Shown here piece after piece: positions 44,704 through 57,195 of a stretch of DNA of 64,000 nucleotides (the first letter of the stretch is position 1; the number at the start of each line of letters is the position of its first letter). This DNA comes from Timema cristinae (Eukaryota > Arthropoda > Insecta > Phasmatodea > Timematidae), in contig JBCFYV010000001.1 in the NCBI GenBank assembly GCA_039000515.1, positions 34,949,620 through 35,013,619 of the forward strand, in the 5' to 3' direction. Below the pieces are notes generated by a model, which did not search any database, was not told the origin of the DNA, and was given only the letters and a program-made list of their open reading frames with translations. Both the position numbers and the translations under genes were made by a program.

Positions 44704-47700
44704 AAAGAGCCACCACTAAAAGGATGTATAATAGTATATACGGGCATCCCCTGGGCAAGGGTATGTTAGTACTGCTAATATTTCCACAAATCTGAGCTAC
44801 AGCTGTGGCCCAGACTATTATTATTAATGTAAATACAAGACTACGTGGGTAAAGTTGCGCAGATACATATGTGAATATTCAAATGGGTATTAAGTGCGAG
44901 TGAACGTATCAAAAGTACAGTTTTAACCAGATCTGCTTTCTTTAGAAACACTCCAAGAGAGACCATTGTAATAGCAGATATTTACTATAAGCCTACCATA
45001 ACCGTACATCCGGGCTCAAGACGGAACTTATCTTCCTTTATTTTTTTATCTAAGTACTTAAAGTTGGCATGGAAAACAAAAAGATAAATTAAAAAAAAAA
45101 CTTTATCTTGTTGAAACGACTTCGCAAACCTTATGTTGCGATAAATACTCCCATACAGTATTGGACCCCTGACTATTCAACAATGGCGGACCTCCTATTT
45201 CTAACCGAATAGAAAAGTCACATTCCCAATATTGCAGTTGTTCTTAAAGTTAAGACCATAATAAATACAGTTATTTTGTAATCAAATAGTTTTAAAAGAT
45301 TACTTTCTAAGTTTTGTGAACTTTCCTTTTTATATTGGGATATAAAATATAGGTTATCTTTTTACTACTATCAACGCGTCTAAGATTATTTGCATTTATG
45401 ATAATTACTTTGATAGGGTGAGGATGAGGTGGTAATCATTTTAGTGGAAATCCTCCTGTATTTGGTAAAATATCTTCCAGAATCTCAGTAGTATGTCCAT
45501 TTCAGAAGGCCTTTATCCTACCAAATTACCACTAACACTAATACTATTACACTGTAATTATCATGGTACTAAATAAGAACTTCTATAGAGGGCTTGTAGA
45601 CCTCAGAGGTCTTCGTGTAAAGTGCTCTTCTCAGGACCAAAATTTTTTGGGTTCAAACCCACCCAGTGTCGATGTATTTTTCTTTGACGATTAAAAATCA
45701 TAGCACCGCATCTTTTGGAGGGGAAGTAAGGCCGTGGATCACATTTCAATTTTGACCTGTAAGAGAACACAGGAAGGCATGAAAAATACCTTTTCTGGCA
45801 AAATTTGTAGGCTTTTATGTTCTCGTGCACATTAAATACCTAAGCTAAATGAAAACAATAAAATAGATCTGGCCTGCTAATAAATTCAAGGGCATATATA
45901 GCATACACAAGGGTATATGTTTGATAATACCTGTTAATCATATAAATGCTTCAATCTGTAATGGTGTAAATATATTCATAAATATATCATGCATTTTTTC
46001 AAAAAAACATTTTACACTTTAAGTGGCTTAAATAACATGTTGGCTAAGTTACATTCATTTAAACACCTTGATTTCGTGACCCTTACGTCTTTAGTGTGTT
46101 TTGATCGAGGTGTTGTTGGTACTTTCTATCTCTATGCATGTCCCAGCTTCAGTTTGAGTAAATTCCCACAAGCTTATCGCTTGACCGCAGGTCGTGTATC
46201 AGTTTGTATACAAGGTATTTGGTCGCACCTTCGTAATATGCAAATATTGACTCCCTTGAGATTTGCTACGGTTTCTAAAACTTAATTTCTCACCGTCACA
46301 AATCACCACCACACTACACTACAACAACAACTGCTGCATTGGGAGCGTTCATTAATTACTCAACGCTGATGAGAGGGTAAAGGGATGGTCTGATATGATG
46401 GGACGTGGTGTTACGTGGGGTCGGAGGAGGGGAGAAGAGACGAGTTTGAGTTTGTTGTAGGTAACATTCCTAGTTATAAACTTAAATGTTTGCCATTATC
46501 TTTACGAGTAAAGTGGTAAAGATTTTTTTTATAGAAACAGGTCCAAATAATGTTGTAATAAGTCACACTTAAAATAAGTTATTTTTCTCTTTTGTATGTG
46601 TTAAATAAGAGCATTTTCACATGAATAAAATTATTAATATACATGAAACAAGTTAAAGGGAAATGGAAATATCAAACTTAGCTTTTCGTATTGGAAAATG
46701 GGCTTTAAGATGCACATAAATATAATAGGGTAATATGTAATTAATGATCTCCTCCTATAAAATTGTAAGCACCTTATCTGAATTTTTTTAAATAATTACT
46801 CTTTTAATTTATATTCATTTAGGAAATATTCTTAATCATACAATACTTATAGGCCGATATGCATTACTATAATAGTCTAAACACAAGATAATTTTTGTTG
46901 CGAGTCCTTTACCACTTTATTTTATTTATCAGGGTAAAGAATACGTTCTCTTTTGCCACCCAAAACAATACATGAAAGTTCCGCCCTACCCTTTAAGGAC
47001 ATTAAAAACCTCATGATTATTATATTTATACAAAAATAAATATATTTTCTAGCTACTTAAAAATATATTTACACAAAAATATAAACATAAGAATTAAAAT
47101 TAAAATATAAATATACAGTAACAACAGCTTAAAAATGAATTTTATCAAACTGTGTTCAGTCTTGTTTGTAAATTATTTATCATTTTTGTTTTAGTTTTAT
47201 TAATGTCCTACTGTACTTTATTTTATTTGTTTGTTGTTTAATGTGTTTCTTTGAATTTTGAATCGCCACTCTTTTTCTACTACTTCTACAATGAGAGAAC
47301 TTCTCTTCCTGATTGGACAAGCAGGTTCCTCCCTCTTTTTTCTGCCATTACTGGCAGTTAGATTATGACTCGAGCAACATATTTGTTTGTAAAGTACTCA
47401 TATAAGTTGGTTGTTGAATTTGGTTGGAGTGTTAATGTTTTCTTTTTCTTAATTATTGTTAGTGGTTCATTAGTGCGGTAGGTGTAGTTAGGTGATAAAT
47501 ATTAATTATGGGTAAAATAGAGCTTCAAGAAATGTTGGCAAAGACATATCTTGTAATTTAACAAAGCAACATTCTTCATGTGAGTCCTTCATTGTTATAA
47601 TTTAAATACAGTAACACTCTGATTTTGCTGTCCACAACAATGTACAAACTGTTATAATGATTCTTTAAGCTCAAACGCTGGGTGTTGTTTTAGTTTAAAT

Positions 47701-49090
47701 ACAGATAAGTGAAAGTTCACTTAATATTTACAGAATCTCGATGTTTCAAATCTATGTTTTTTATGTTTTAACCTAAAAGAAACTTCTCCCAATGGTAGAA
47801 TATGTTACAGGAAACATTATGATAATATTCTAAATAGACTCAAAAAATTTATAACACCCTCCTGAAGTCCATTTTATATGATTTAAAATCTATCGGGGCC
47901 ATGATAATTAAGGTGGTATAAACTTTGTGGCCATTGTCAACACTCATGATTTAAGTCCAAGGCACCAAAATATTTCAATTCTCTAAATTGTAAAGAATAA
48001 TTTAACTTTAAGAAAACACTTAAAAGTTATTTCAATATTTGGAACATTTGAATTTATAATAAGTATAGTGTATTGGTTTAAGAAATATGAGTGCTATTCT
48101 AAATACATCTCTATGAAGAGTTTCATTTTTTAAAATTTTAACGGAAAACATTAGTCCAGGATATTATAAGTTTGAATGCAAGAAGGACTCTAGTACAGCA
48201 TCGGCACTCATTCAAAAGAACGGCATCTCTTTGACACCCAACAGCGGTCTAATAATCGTTGGCTAGGAAATTTGTGTTCAAGGATTAGTGTTACTTTATT
48301 CAAACTCTCACACATTAGTTATTTACCAAAGCCTTCACCGCATCAACATAAGTATTTTTTTAATCCTATCTCAAAAAGGAAAAGAGAAAGAAATTGGGTG
48401 TGTGTACTTATGTACGCGCGCGAGAAATTATACTTATTTGGCATCATTAAAAAATAGATTTTAATTGCATGCAAATAATTAATTACAATAAAATTATAAT
48501 ATTTAGTATTAATTATGTTAAATAATAATATTTTAATTATATCAATAAATAATACATACGGATAGTTAACCTCAATTATATTGGAGCACTTGAAAAAGTC
48601 TATAAGCACAATTTTTTTCCACTAATATTTACGATTAGTAAATAATATTAATCAAAATATTCAATTTAAATCACTACTGAATATAATTTATTAGCACATT
48701 ATAATTCGCACTTGTATGAAACTAAAACACGTGTTGTGAATGTAGAAACTAGAAACATGTGGATAATATATATATGAAAACGGTGATCAGAGGCGACGAG
48801 CGTACCATAGAGAAAGGAATAACATAGTATAATTTCTCTATGAGCGTACCAACATGCGCGACTAACAGAGGTTCTATTTCTATTTTGTTAGTAGCTTTTT
48901 TTTTTCGAGACTTAGTGAGCGGTTTAACTTCAACCTATTACTTTTGTGTTACAGTGATGCGCGCGCATCTTAAAATTTCACTCTCATAATTTTTTCATAA
49001 CGCGCCTAAAGAAGTATAACTTCAAAAATTAATTAGCATATTAATTTTATGTCAAAAGCCTTTGAATATTTAGATGTGCCTATATTTAAT
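44704..49090. other. Mostly AT-rich noncoding
   Basis: A trace of a SINE tail (ATAGCACCGCATCTTTTGG) sits near 45701, with a B-box-like GGGTTCAAACCC near 45650. A 98-residue plus-strand frame (45989-46285) and a purine-rich patch near 46370-46450 have no recognisable function. A 10-bp inverted repeat (CATAGAGAAA) near 48808-48842 could form a small hairpin. Confidence 0.45.
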
Positions 49091-49091
49091 A

Positions 49092-49520
49092 CTGGTTTGA
49101 GCAGTGGCATACAATGGCGCAGGAATGGGTGGAGGGGAGAAGGATTTAAGGGGTAACTGCTACCCCCAATAAATAGAAAGGGATAAAAAAATTATCATAT
49201 GTACTCCCCCCTAAAAATAGTATAAAATTTATATAATGTAAATATATTGTTGAAGCAAGATTAAAAGTTCACACTAACATAACATAATCGGAATAAAATG
49301 TGCTTGGAGCACACACTGAAGACTCTGATAGTGATGCCAGATACATCAGCTAAAGCAGAAATAAGTTTTTCAATGCTTGTACGAATAAAACAACTATCTT
49401 TGCTTCACGATGAGGCAACGTAGACTAAATCATCTGTGTCTGCTTATTGAACAACCTGAAAGATTGAACAAAATTCAAATTGCAAAGCTAGTTAGTGGTT
49501 TTATAACTAGCAACGAATAA
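49092..49520 (+). pseudogene. hAT transposase C-terminal remnant
   Basis: One frame reads VMPDTSAKAEISFSMLVRIK (from about 49340). After a frameshift it continues TMRQRRLNHLCLLIEQPERL and ends at TAA (49518-49520). This is the C-terminal hAT dimerisation region (pattern P-x-T-S-A-x-x-E-R-S-F-S ... R-L-x-x-L). CAGTGGCATACAATGG near 49092 resembles a hAT terminus, suggesting an internally deleted copy. The catalytic N-terminal part is missing. Confidence 0.72.
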
Positions 49521-49680
49521 GCAAAGATGTATGGAATCCTACTTTTAATTTTCAGTGTTTCATAATTTCTAGTTGAGCCGCATCATATATAATTTTTCTT
49601 AATTTGTTTTGTGCGTATTAATTCTAATGTCTGGCATGAATAAAATAAATGAGAAAATGCACAATGGGATCGTTAAATAC

Positions 49681-50359
49681 AGGTATCCCTCGTTATACGT
49701 GATCTAACTTTACGCGTTTTCACTATAACGCGATTAAAACAAAATACAAAAATTATGCTTGGTTGGATGTAACTTCGCAGTCACCTTGTGTGGTAGTGGC
49801 GTAACCTTGTGCACGCACATTCCAGTGATGACAATGATCTTTACTGTACAGTGTTGTATTAGGGAGGTGGTATTGACAACATTGGAGATGCAGGGGCAGA
49901 AGTTAAACAGTCCTGTATGAAGGGAGTTTGGAAAAATAATATGTATGAAGATTCTGATTCTCATGAATTTTATCCTAAACATGAGTTTTTCAATTCAAGA
50001 CATGGCATAGCAAGATGTTGGATTAGAGGACATAGACCAGGTAAATGTGAATGAATTGCTCCAATCCCACTCAACAGAACTCACCAATGAAGATCTTCTA
50101 GAAATGGAGAACGGCATAAAGAATGAAGAGGAATAGCATTATGTTGTTGAGCCTATCAAACAACTTTCAACAAAACAATTTGCTGATTTTTTAACCAGAG
50201 TGCATTATAATCATTGAAGAGAATGGCTCTAACATGGATAGAAGCCTGAATGTTTCCAGCGAGAATCAGAGTTCTTTGGCTTGCTACAAAGAACTCTATA
50301 GAGAGAGGAAGAATGCTGCCCGTCAGCTGAGTCTTGACCATTTTATTAAAAAAGTTTAA
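49681..50359 (+). pseudogene. Tigger/pogo-type transposase C-terminal remnant with one terminal repeat
   Basis: CAGGTATCCCTCGTTATACG near 49680 resembles a Tigger terminal repeat. Downstream, frame by frame: KQSCMKGVWKNNMYE (from about 49901), NELLQSHSTELTNEDLLEME (50017-50136 segment), EPIKQLSTKQFADFLTRV, and an intact stretch containing CYKELYRERKNAARQLSLDH and ending FIKKV at TAA (50357-50359). The order matches the C-terminal third of TIGD/Tigger transposases of the Tc1/mariner superfamily. The DNA-binding and DDE parts are missing and the frame shifts several times. No 3' terminal repeat was seen. Confidence 0.75.
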
Positions 50360-50654
50360 AATGGTCAGTTTAATGACCCAGGGCCCTCACGACAGCAAGA
50401 CCTTACCATCCCAGGAGATTGAAGGGAGCAAGAGCTTACCTTTCAGGAGCCCTCAAGAGAGCAAGAGCAAGGGTGCTATTGACAGGAGGCATTGACAAAG
50501 AACCAATACCTAAAAATTTCCTAGTCTAAATATGTCCTGCCACACCTGCTCTCAGTTCAGTAAAAGCCTAACTAATTATCTAAAGAACGACTTCTAGATT
50601 CCCATCACTTATATGCTAGATATTCTCTGCAGCATATCAAAACTGACGTCACGG

Positions 50655-50657
<3 letters not shown>

Positions 50658-50686
<29 letters not shown>
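50658..50686. repeat. (AT)n microsatellite
   Basis: About 14 uninterrupted TA units. Confidence 0.95.
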
Positions 50687-50689
<3 letters not shown>

Positions 50690-51658
50690 TATAGTTAGGT
50701 ACTAAGAACGCGTCGTCCAATAGTAATAAGCAAGGTCCGGATTTTAATGATATAACAATTATCAAAACATGATATATAAAACTACCTAAGAATTCTTAAA
50801 AATGAATTTTTTTATAAAATAATATCATCTTTTTATAAAAAAATATTAAACCATGGTCATTTCTTATAAGCTGTACCATAGTGGAATAATGCAAGGTAAG
50901 CATGACTTTTCGTAACGATGTAGTTTTCTTATGCGCAATATACTGATAATAGCTGCGAGATCTACCAGTCGATCGCGATCGAAATGTTGTCGACGCGTGA
51001 TTTATCGTTTATAGGCACGTCGGCACAAGTAGACAAACCGCTTTCTAGTGAAATGATCAAATACACTGTAAATCCCCATAGGGGAAGACAAATAGTTATA
51101 ACACGCGTGTGAATGTTAGGTGTAGATTTGCACAAATACTATAGAGTGTCGGATCTTACGCTAGGCCTTACTGCAAACCCCGATATTTGAACAAGTAATA
51201 AAGTTGACTTAAGTGATTTTTTTCTATGGATACGACACGTTTGTATTTATAATGTGTTACATTAAACTAGTTTAAAAAATATAGGGACGAGTGAGGGAAG
51301 TTATGAAGAAATGCACTAGAATCATCCTTGAGAGTGGAAAAATACACACCATTGACTATATAATACACTAAAGTGTACTCGATCGGGTTTTGAGCAATCA
51401 AGCGAGAGGAGTTCCAAACCACGAAGTAACACCACCAGTGGGGCAATTATTATATTGATTACAGTATATAGAATTTATTTGTAATGTAACTGCAAAAGCA
51501 GTATTTGGCTTTTGCTGGTCGGCCTCATATCTTTAGGAGATATAATCATTGAAGAAGCAATACTGGGGTATCAGTAGGTAATTAAAACAATGAATTCCAA
51601 AATAACAACCAAATACTGTCAGACTAGTTCATATTTAGCTCATTTCAGAGTAAGATTT
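50687..51658. other. Noncoding, nothing recognised
   Basis: Mixed composition. A near-palindromic TCGATCGCGATCGA lies near 50968. No exon or named repeat. Confidence 0.45.
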
Positions 51659-51669
51659 AATTAAAACAC

Positions 51670-51935
51670 TAGGGGTAAGGTGCCAGACTTCTGTGCTGGC
51701 GGCCGGGGTTCAATCTCGGTCCCGGCACAGATTTATCTGATTTCCAAACCCTTCCTTCACCTCTGACAAGACATCTTGTGAATGTGGGGAATGCCAGGCT
51801 GCCACCGTGGTTCGGATTCCACGTTAAACTGTAGGTCCTTCATTTCATCTCCAATCACCCTACCCTTACACATTAGCGTAAGTGCGTATAACCCGAACGG
51901 GTAGTAAGACGCGGTGCTAATAATAATAATATAAT
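51670..51935 (+). repeat. SINE family A, slightly 5'-truncated, perfect TSD (A14)
   Basis: Begins in the A box (TAGGGGTAAGGTGCC), B box GGGGTTCAATCTC, full body, tail and (TAA)n. Exact duplication AATTAAAACAC before and after (51659-51669; 51936-51946). Confidence 0.95.
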
Positions 51936-51946
51936 AATTAAAACAC

Positions 51947-52829
51947 GTGTAAAGATGTAAGTTTTCCCTACTTGGAAGATCTGCCACTTTTTGGTTGGTC
52001 TGATTATATGGTGATTACTGATTAGGAAGCAAACCCCTTACTGGTAGTTAAATGAGATTGAATCTCTGAAGCTTAAAAGCGAGTAAGCAATCAGGGAAGT
52101 AATATCAATATCGCATTAAGAATAGTCAGTGTGATTATAGTTTAAAGAAGTGTTAAGATACCGCTATCCATCGGCATGTGTGCATATTAGAGGAGGCACG
52201 TGGACCTTAGGACATCGAACATGGACTCACTGACAAAATTGCCTATACAACTTTTATTTAACATCTAGTATTACTAACCGGGTTACACGCTGCCTCGAGA
52301 AATTACACCACAGTTTTACTAATTCAATTTATAATTATAACTTGTATACTTATTTGTGTGCACACCATAATTTTATATTAAAAATAATCAAAAATCAACT
52401 TTACAACTGTCTTCTACGTCATAACCTTGATTTCCCTACAAACAATCCCGAGATAAATCGCCCAGGTTAAGGATTAGCGAGTGTAAATAAGTTAACTCTA
52501 TAGTATTTACTAGCGTCACTTAGTTGTAGCATGTATTAAATATTCAAATCAATTACATCCATGTATAATGAATTTTTTTAATGATTCAATTGAAACTCAG
52601 TGAGAGATTATTTGATATTTTTCTCCAACCCTCCCTCTTATTGTGTTGTAGCGAGGCGGCTGTTCGCATATTTCATGTTGAATACATTGATGGATGGTAG
52701 CCTGGAAATCGGACACGAATATAACATTTACCACCATCATCCCCCATCACCCCTCATCCTACCCCCTTTTCACCCCACGTCATTACTCAAGCAGAAATAC
52801 CGTGAGAGTAACAAGTTGAGAGTGCGTCA
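51947..52829. other. Noncoding
   Basis: The 92-residue plus-strand frame at 52600-52878 is His/Pro-rich in one patch (from CCCCATCACCCCTCATCC) and has no domain. Nothing else recognised. Confidence 0.45.
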
Positions 52830-53200
52830 TTGCTATAAAGTTTTGATCACCCTAAAGTTTGGATCAATACCAGATTGAATACCCATAAAGTTTGGACCAA
52901 CACCAAGCTTAATACAATTAAAGATTGTATTGTCATTATGTTTGGATCAGCACAATTTTGATATCCACAAAGATTCGATTAAAATCATGTTTGGATCAGT
53001 ACCAAATTTGATAGCTTAAGCTTTGACTATCCCTATGTTTGGATCACACAATTTTGATACCACAAAGTTTTGATAAAATATTTGGATCAGCACCATTTGA
53101 TAGCCATAAGCTTTGACCATCCGATGTTTGGATCAGAAACAATTTGTAACCCACAAAGTTTTGATTAACACTATGTTGGAATCAGCACTAAGTTTGATTT
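52830..53200. repeat. Minisatellite, about 45-50-bp unit, diverged
   Basis: ATGTTTGGATCAGCACCA recurs near 52858, 52891, 52941, 52990, 53039, 53081, 53127 and 53174. It alternates with CACAAAGTTTTGATTAA and TAAGCTTTGACCATCC spacers, so some units form higher-order pairs. Confidence 0.8.
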
Positions 53201-54429
53201 CGAAATATATAATTCTTACATAAATAGATAATACTTGTTCATTTTTGTATACAAGTATTTTATAAAACACAAATATATATTTTTAGTGGCAAAAATTCAT
53301 AACAATCTACTATTTTTTTAGTGTGTTATCTTATAGGTCTAAAGTAGCCACTGAATATCACATGGCCTGACGTATAAACATGTGACAGTAGATTTAGTAA
53401 CACTTATAGATGATAAATAAAGTACTTGCAATTGACATTGGACTGAAACTAATATTAAGCTATGTTTGCACTGCACAGCCCAAGCAAGAGGAAATGAAAA
53501 TGATAATAGACCTTATGGTATACTATAGTAATATTTGCTAGGGATAGAAATATGGATGCGCGTAAGGTTTGCACTCAATCAGTAGTTTAGAACAAACATA
53601 TAATTAATTTCATTAGAAAAATAATACTATCGAATATGAATCATCTAATGACCATTCGATAGTCTGTAAATCGAAAGTTTTCATCATGATATATTTTTAA
53701 ATCATTCAAAAGTACACGTCATCATTAACAATGATCGAAAGAAAACTTTTTTGTTGGTGATTAATATTTTAAAGAGGAAAAAAACGAAAGTAAAAAAAAA
53801 GATTGTTTGGAGGATAAAAAATAATAGGAGATATGACGTTGCTAAAAAATTACAAAATATAAACCACGCGTGCGTGATTTCATTTGCTCTATCGACAGTG
53901 GGTAGGAAAAGGAGATGAGGAAGGGGTTCAAACGAGGTGCACTAAGGTTCAGGCTGCCCCTGGCATTGACACAAATATGTGATGACAGTTGAAATAGTGG
54001 CATAAGTCACCGCTGAATCCCCTTAAGACAGAATGGTTTACAAGCAGGGGGTTGAGGTGTAATTCTGGTAGGTTTGCAATGCTTGTTTATGTTATTTTTA
54101 TGTTTACTTTTTAAGTTGATTATATTGATTATATAAGTTTCAAAAATCCAAAATAAAAATAAGTGATTAACATGATAAAAAAAATTGTGAAATTATTGTT
54201 TAGGTTCCTTTTGGTGACTCAAATCTTGAGCGTTGTTTTATGACACGGTTTGCTGTAGCTGTCTTGTGTTCAGGTGAGTGGCGCTGCTACCATAAATAAT
54301 AAAATATCCACTGGACTCGGTGAGTCTCTTTTAAGGACTTATTAACATTCATATATTCATTACATAAACAATTAATAACAATTTAATCAACATTGGAGCT
54401 TAACACCAAGCTCTTTGGTTTGTCTGTGA
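53201..54429. other. AT-rich noncoding
   Basis: Nothing recognised. Confidence 0.5.
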
Positions 54430-54595
54430 TGAAGTTACGAATCAAATTCTGAATAGGTGCGTTCTGGGAGTCAGGGGGGATTTCCTAAGCGGTTCCTCTT
54501 TCATCCCTTCACGAATATAAAGCTACAATTCCTCTAAATCCTAACTACTTCATATGTTGAATTAAATATGAGTAGCTGGACGGTAGCAGTTTCAA
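54430..54595 (+). repeat. SINE family B, degenerate
   Basis: Traces of the B body (GATTTCCTAAGCGGTTCC; CACGAATATAAAGCTACAAT) and of the tail (GAGTAGCTGGACGGTAGCAG). The head is unrecognisable. Confidence 0.45.
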
Positions 54596-54824
54596 TGGAA
54601 ATAACATTAATTTAATTTATTTATTTGAGGTGTACAACGTTCACTTTCTGAACTGATTGATTGTACCAACACATGATAATTTTCTATGAGCGAGAGCTAA
54701 AGGGTCCACTAATTTTGCCTAAAATGGTATTTTGACATAACTACTAAGGATCTTTCACATTTTACAACCGACGACTTTACTTCTCCTTCCAAGGAAGTTG
54801 TGCTATGGATTTTTATCACCAAGA

Positions 54825-54912
54825 AAAAATCTTTTGATCCAGGCAGAGTTTAAACCCATAAACTTTCGGTCCTGAGGTGAGCCATTTACCCTAAGACAAC
54901 CTAGTTTGACAA
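54825..54912 (-). repeat. tRNA-like SINE head, family F
   Basis: Minus strand: A-box-like TTGTCTTAGGGTAAATGG near 54883-54900 and B-box-like GGGTTTAAACTC at 54846-54857, with tRNA-like spacing. Single copy. It may be another SINE family or a decayed tRNA. Confidence 0.4.
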
Positions 54913-55318
54913 TAAACATAATAGTTTATAAACTATTATATGAAAGCTTATAGATTAAGAGTTTGTGAGGGTTCCAAAGATCAAAATTGGGGCCAAGTCC
55001 TGCAAAAGTTGGAAACCACTCTCTTGAGAGGAGATCCATTATAAGAAATCAATCATTAGACAGTTGTTAATTACAGTCAATAGCCGTATCTAAATATCGT
55101 ATTCCTTGTATTTAAAAATAAGACCTGGATCTGGGAATCTAGCCCGGGTCATCCATCACAGACTGCGCTTTATAATATGAATGAAGAATAACCCTGAGAA
55201 CGGGATTACTCCAAGATAACTCGTGGTAAGATAATTTGCGTACAAAACCAAGGCCCGTGTTCGGTTCCAATGTCTAGGTGTCAATTTTCTATTTAAATAA
55301 TAATTATATAAGTCAAGT

Positions 55319-55505
55319 TTTTCCACCATATCTTACTACACGTATGGGGTAAAACATATTTTAACTATATCAGTGAGGTAGAAAGATGAAAGGTTGAATT
55401 AGGAGGAAGTTTACTTTTATTTGCGTGTAGAGAGGGTGTTTAACAATTCAGGAACAAACTCAACTTTAATACACCAGGTTCGGATATGAACCCCGACTCC
55501 CTGTC
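55319..55505 (-). repeat. SINE family B, diverged
   Basis: Tail trace (CACCATATCTTACTACACG), body (TTATTTGCGTGTAGAGAGG) and reversed B-box region (GGTTCGGATATGAACCCCG). The 5' part of the head is lost. Confidence 0.6.
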
Positions 55506-55659
55506 AACAAGAAAACATAATTTACTTATAACTATATTTGTTTTATATAGAATTTAATGGTAATATACAAGAAAAGCTCAAATTAATTTGTGCCTTATAT
55601 TTTACAATTTGTAAGTGCATAATTATTTTAAGGTTTATTCTGGCAAAGGTTAAACCAAG

Positions 55660-56215
55660 CTTGTACATTTCCTTGGAAGTCAAGAGTGTTGGGTCTCCAT
55701 CCTGTTGAGAGTAGCATATATATCATATGGATTGCATCCTGTTGACGAGCGAGCACGGTGCGACCGATGGACCTTGCTAGCTGGTTGGATATCAAGATCA
55801 GCAAGTTTAGGTGCTATAATAACGCCTTGTTTAGTTTTGGAGCCATTATGAGTCATGTAGGTCGTATCTAGCAACGACTGACTAAACGACGATATAAAAT
55901 ATGATCTGGTGATTCACCCCACCGGAGGGTCGATCGCGGGTCTAGAGGAAGGTTTGCGAGTCCGCTACCATGCCTGCTCCTCGTCACGGGAGATCTACCT
56001 GTTACTCATGTAGTAGTTTAGTTGTCTGAATTATTAATAAATATATCTTATTGGACTAACTCTCAGTCTCACTCCCCACGAACCATCCATCCAACCCTTA
56101 CCCTCGGGGTCCATCCCAACCATGTAATTCTCTACGGTGCCCGGTAGTGCTGTAGTAGGGTGGCTACCGGGCACCCAGATAAAATAGTGATCTTAAAAAG
56201 TGTTGTCAGAAGTAG
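55660..56215 (+). mobile_element. Possible LTR-retrotransposon remnant (LTR plus primer-binding-site-like motif)
   Basis: A stretch richer in G+C than its flanks contains AATAAATATATCTTATTGG (poly(A)-signal-like, near 56035) and then a perfect 12-bp inverted repeat GGTGCCCGGTAG / CTACCGGGCACC (56137-56148, 56164-56175). TGTTGTCAGAAGTAGGA near 56200 resembles the tRNA-Leu primer-binding site used by some Ty3/gypsy-like elements, with two mismatches. No second LTR or coding region was found and the ends are undefined. Confidence 0.35.
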
Positions 56216-56454
56216 GAGGGACGTTACAAATTGATATTTATTTCTTTGGTTCAGTATGTAAATATTCAATCATTAAAAATACAAATCTGTGGATAATTTT
56301 GAAAAAGTTGGTTGATGTTTAGTTGTAATAAGCCTTATTTAGTAATACTATCAAATAAAACGGTGTGTGTGCGGTTTTATATATATAATATATTTTTATA
56401 TTGTAATTATTTTTAACCGAAATCGGGAGTTTGCGTTTACTAAAAGTCAAGATC

Positions 56455-56650
56455 TTCTGGTATGATTCACTCAACTCAGTTGGTAATGTGTCTGTTCACT
56501 GAGTTAAGGTTTGGGCGGGTTTGATTCCTGGCATAGCCGAACAATTTTTCAGTGGCAAAGTGTGGGCTTACATTTTATAATGATGAATTAACTGCTGGGG
56601 GCCGGGTGTTGTGTCTTTTCTAGATTAAAGTAAGTTGATAGGTTGTGTAC
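56455..56650 (+). repeat. SINE family C, copy 3, 3'-truncated
   Basis: A-box CAACTCAGTTGGTAATGTGTC, B box (GCGGGTTTGATTCCTGGC), body (CAGTGGCAAAGTGTGGG; GCCGGGTGTTGTGTC). The family C 3' end (CTACGACAGGCC onward) is missing. Confidence 0.65.
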
Positions 56651-56947
56651 TGATATAATCAGTCGTTTCAGAAAGTAAACGTTAACTACTTAAATGAAAG
56701 AAAAAATGTCCAGTTGGACTCTATAGGTTTGAATCACGGTCAGACCTAATGAGAGTGATAATTTTTCTAAATTATTTTACACATCTTCCCCATGTAGGGG
56801 TGGATACGTAACCTGTTAAATAAACCTTTCTCATCTTGACTGTGTAGATAAATGCGAATAGCCCTGACTAGATATAAAATATATATATTTAAAAAAAATG
56901 GCACTATACATGTTTAATACGTCTATAAATACATTCCAGTTATTCTT

Positions 56948-57195
56948 AGAGCCACATCTTACAAACCGTTTGGGTTGTCCACTAATGTAATAATTACGCC
57001 ACGTGTTTTATTTTAGATATAAGAAGAATCATAGTTGAAGTTCATCCGTATTTTCTTGGTAATAGAGTGGAGAAAGATTTTGGAAAAGGTATCCTCATCA
57101 CACCCAACCGAGATTCGAATCTCGATCTCTACCTTATCTTCAGTCTAGTCTACTGTGAGAGGGAAGCCTTAGACCATGCAGTCACCTAAGCAATC
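56948..57195 (-). repeat. SINE family B1, full-length diverged
   Basis: Tail (AGCCACATCTTACAAACCG), body (GTATTTTCTTGGTAATAGAG), reversed B box (GAGATTCGAATCTCG) and head (ACCATGCAGTCACCTAAGC). Confidence 0.78.

Noticed and set aside
46370..46450. Exon in the purine-rich patch
   Set aside because: No open frame with conserved motifs and no convincing splice pair.
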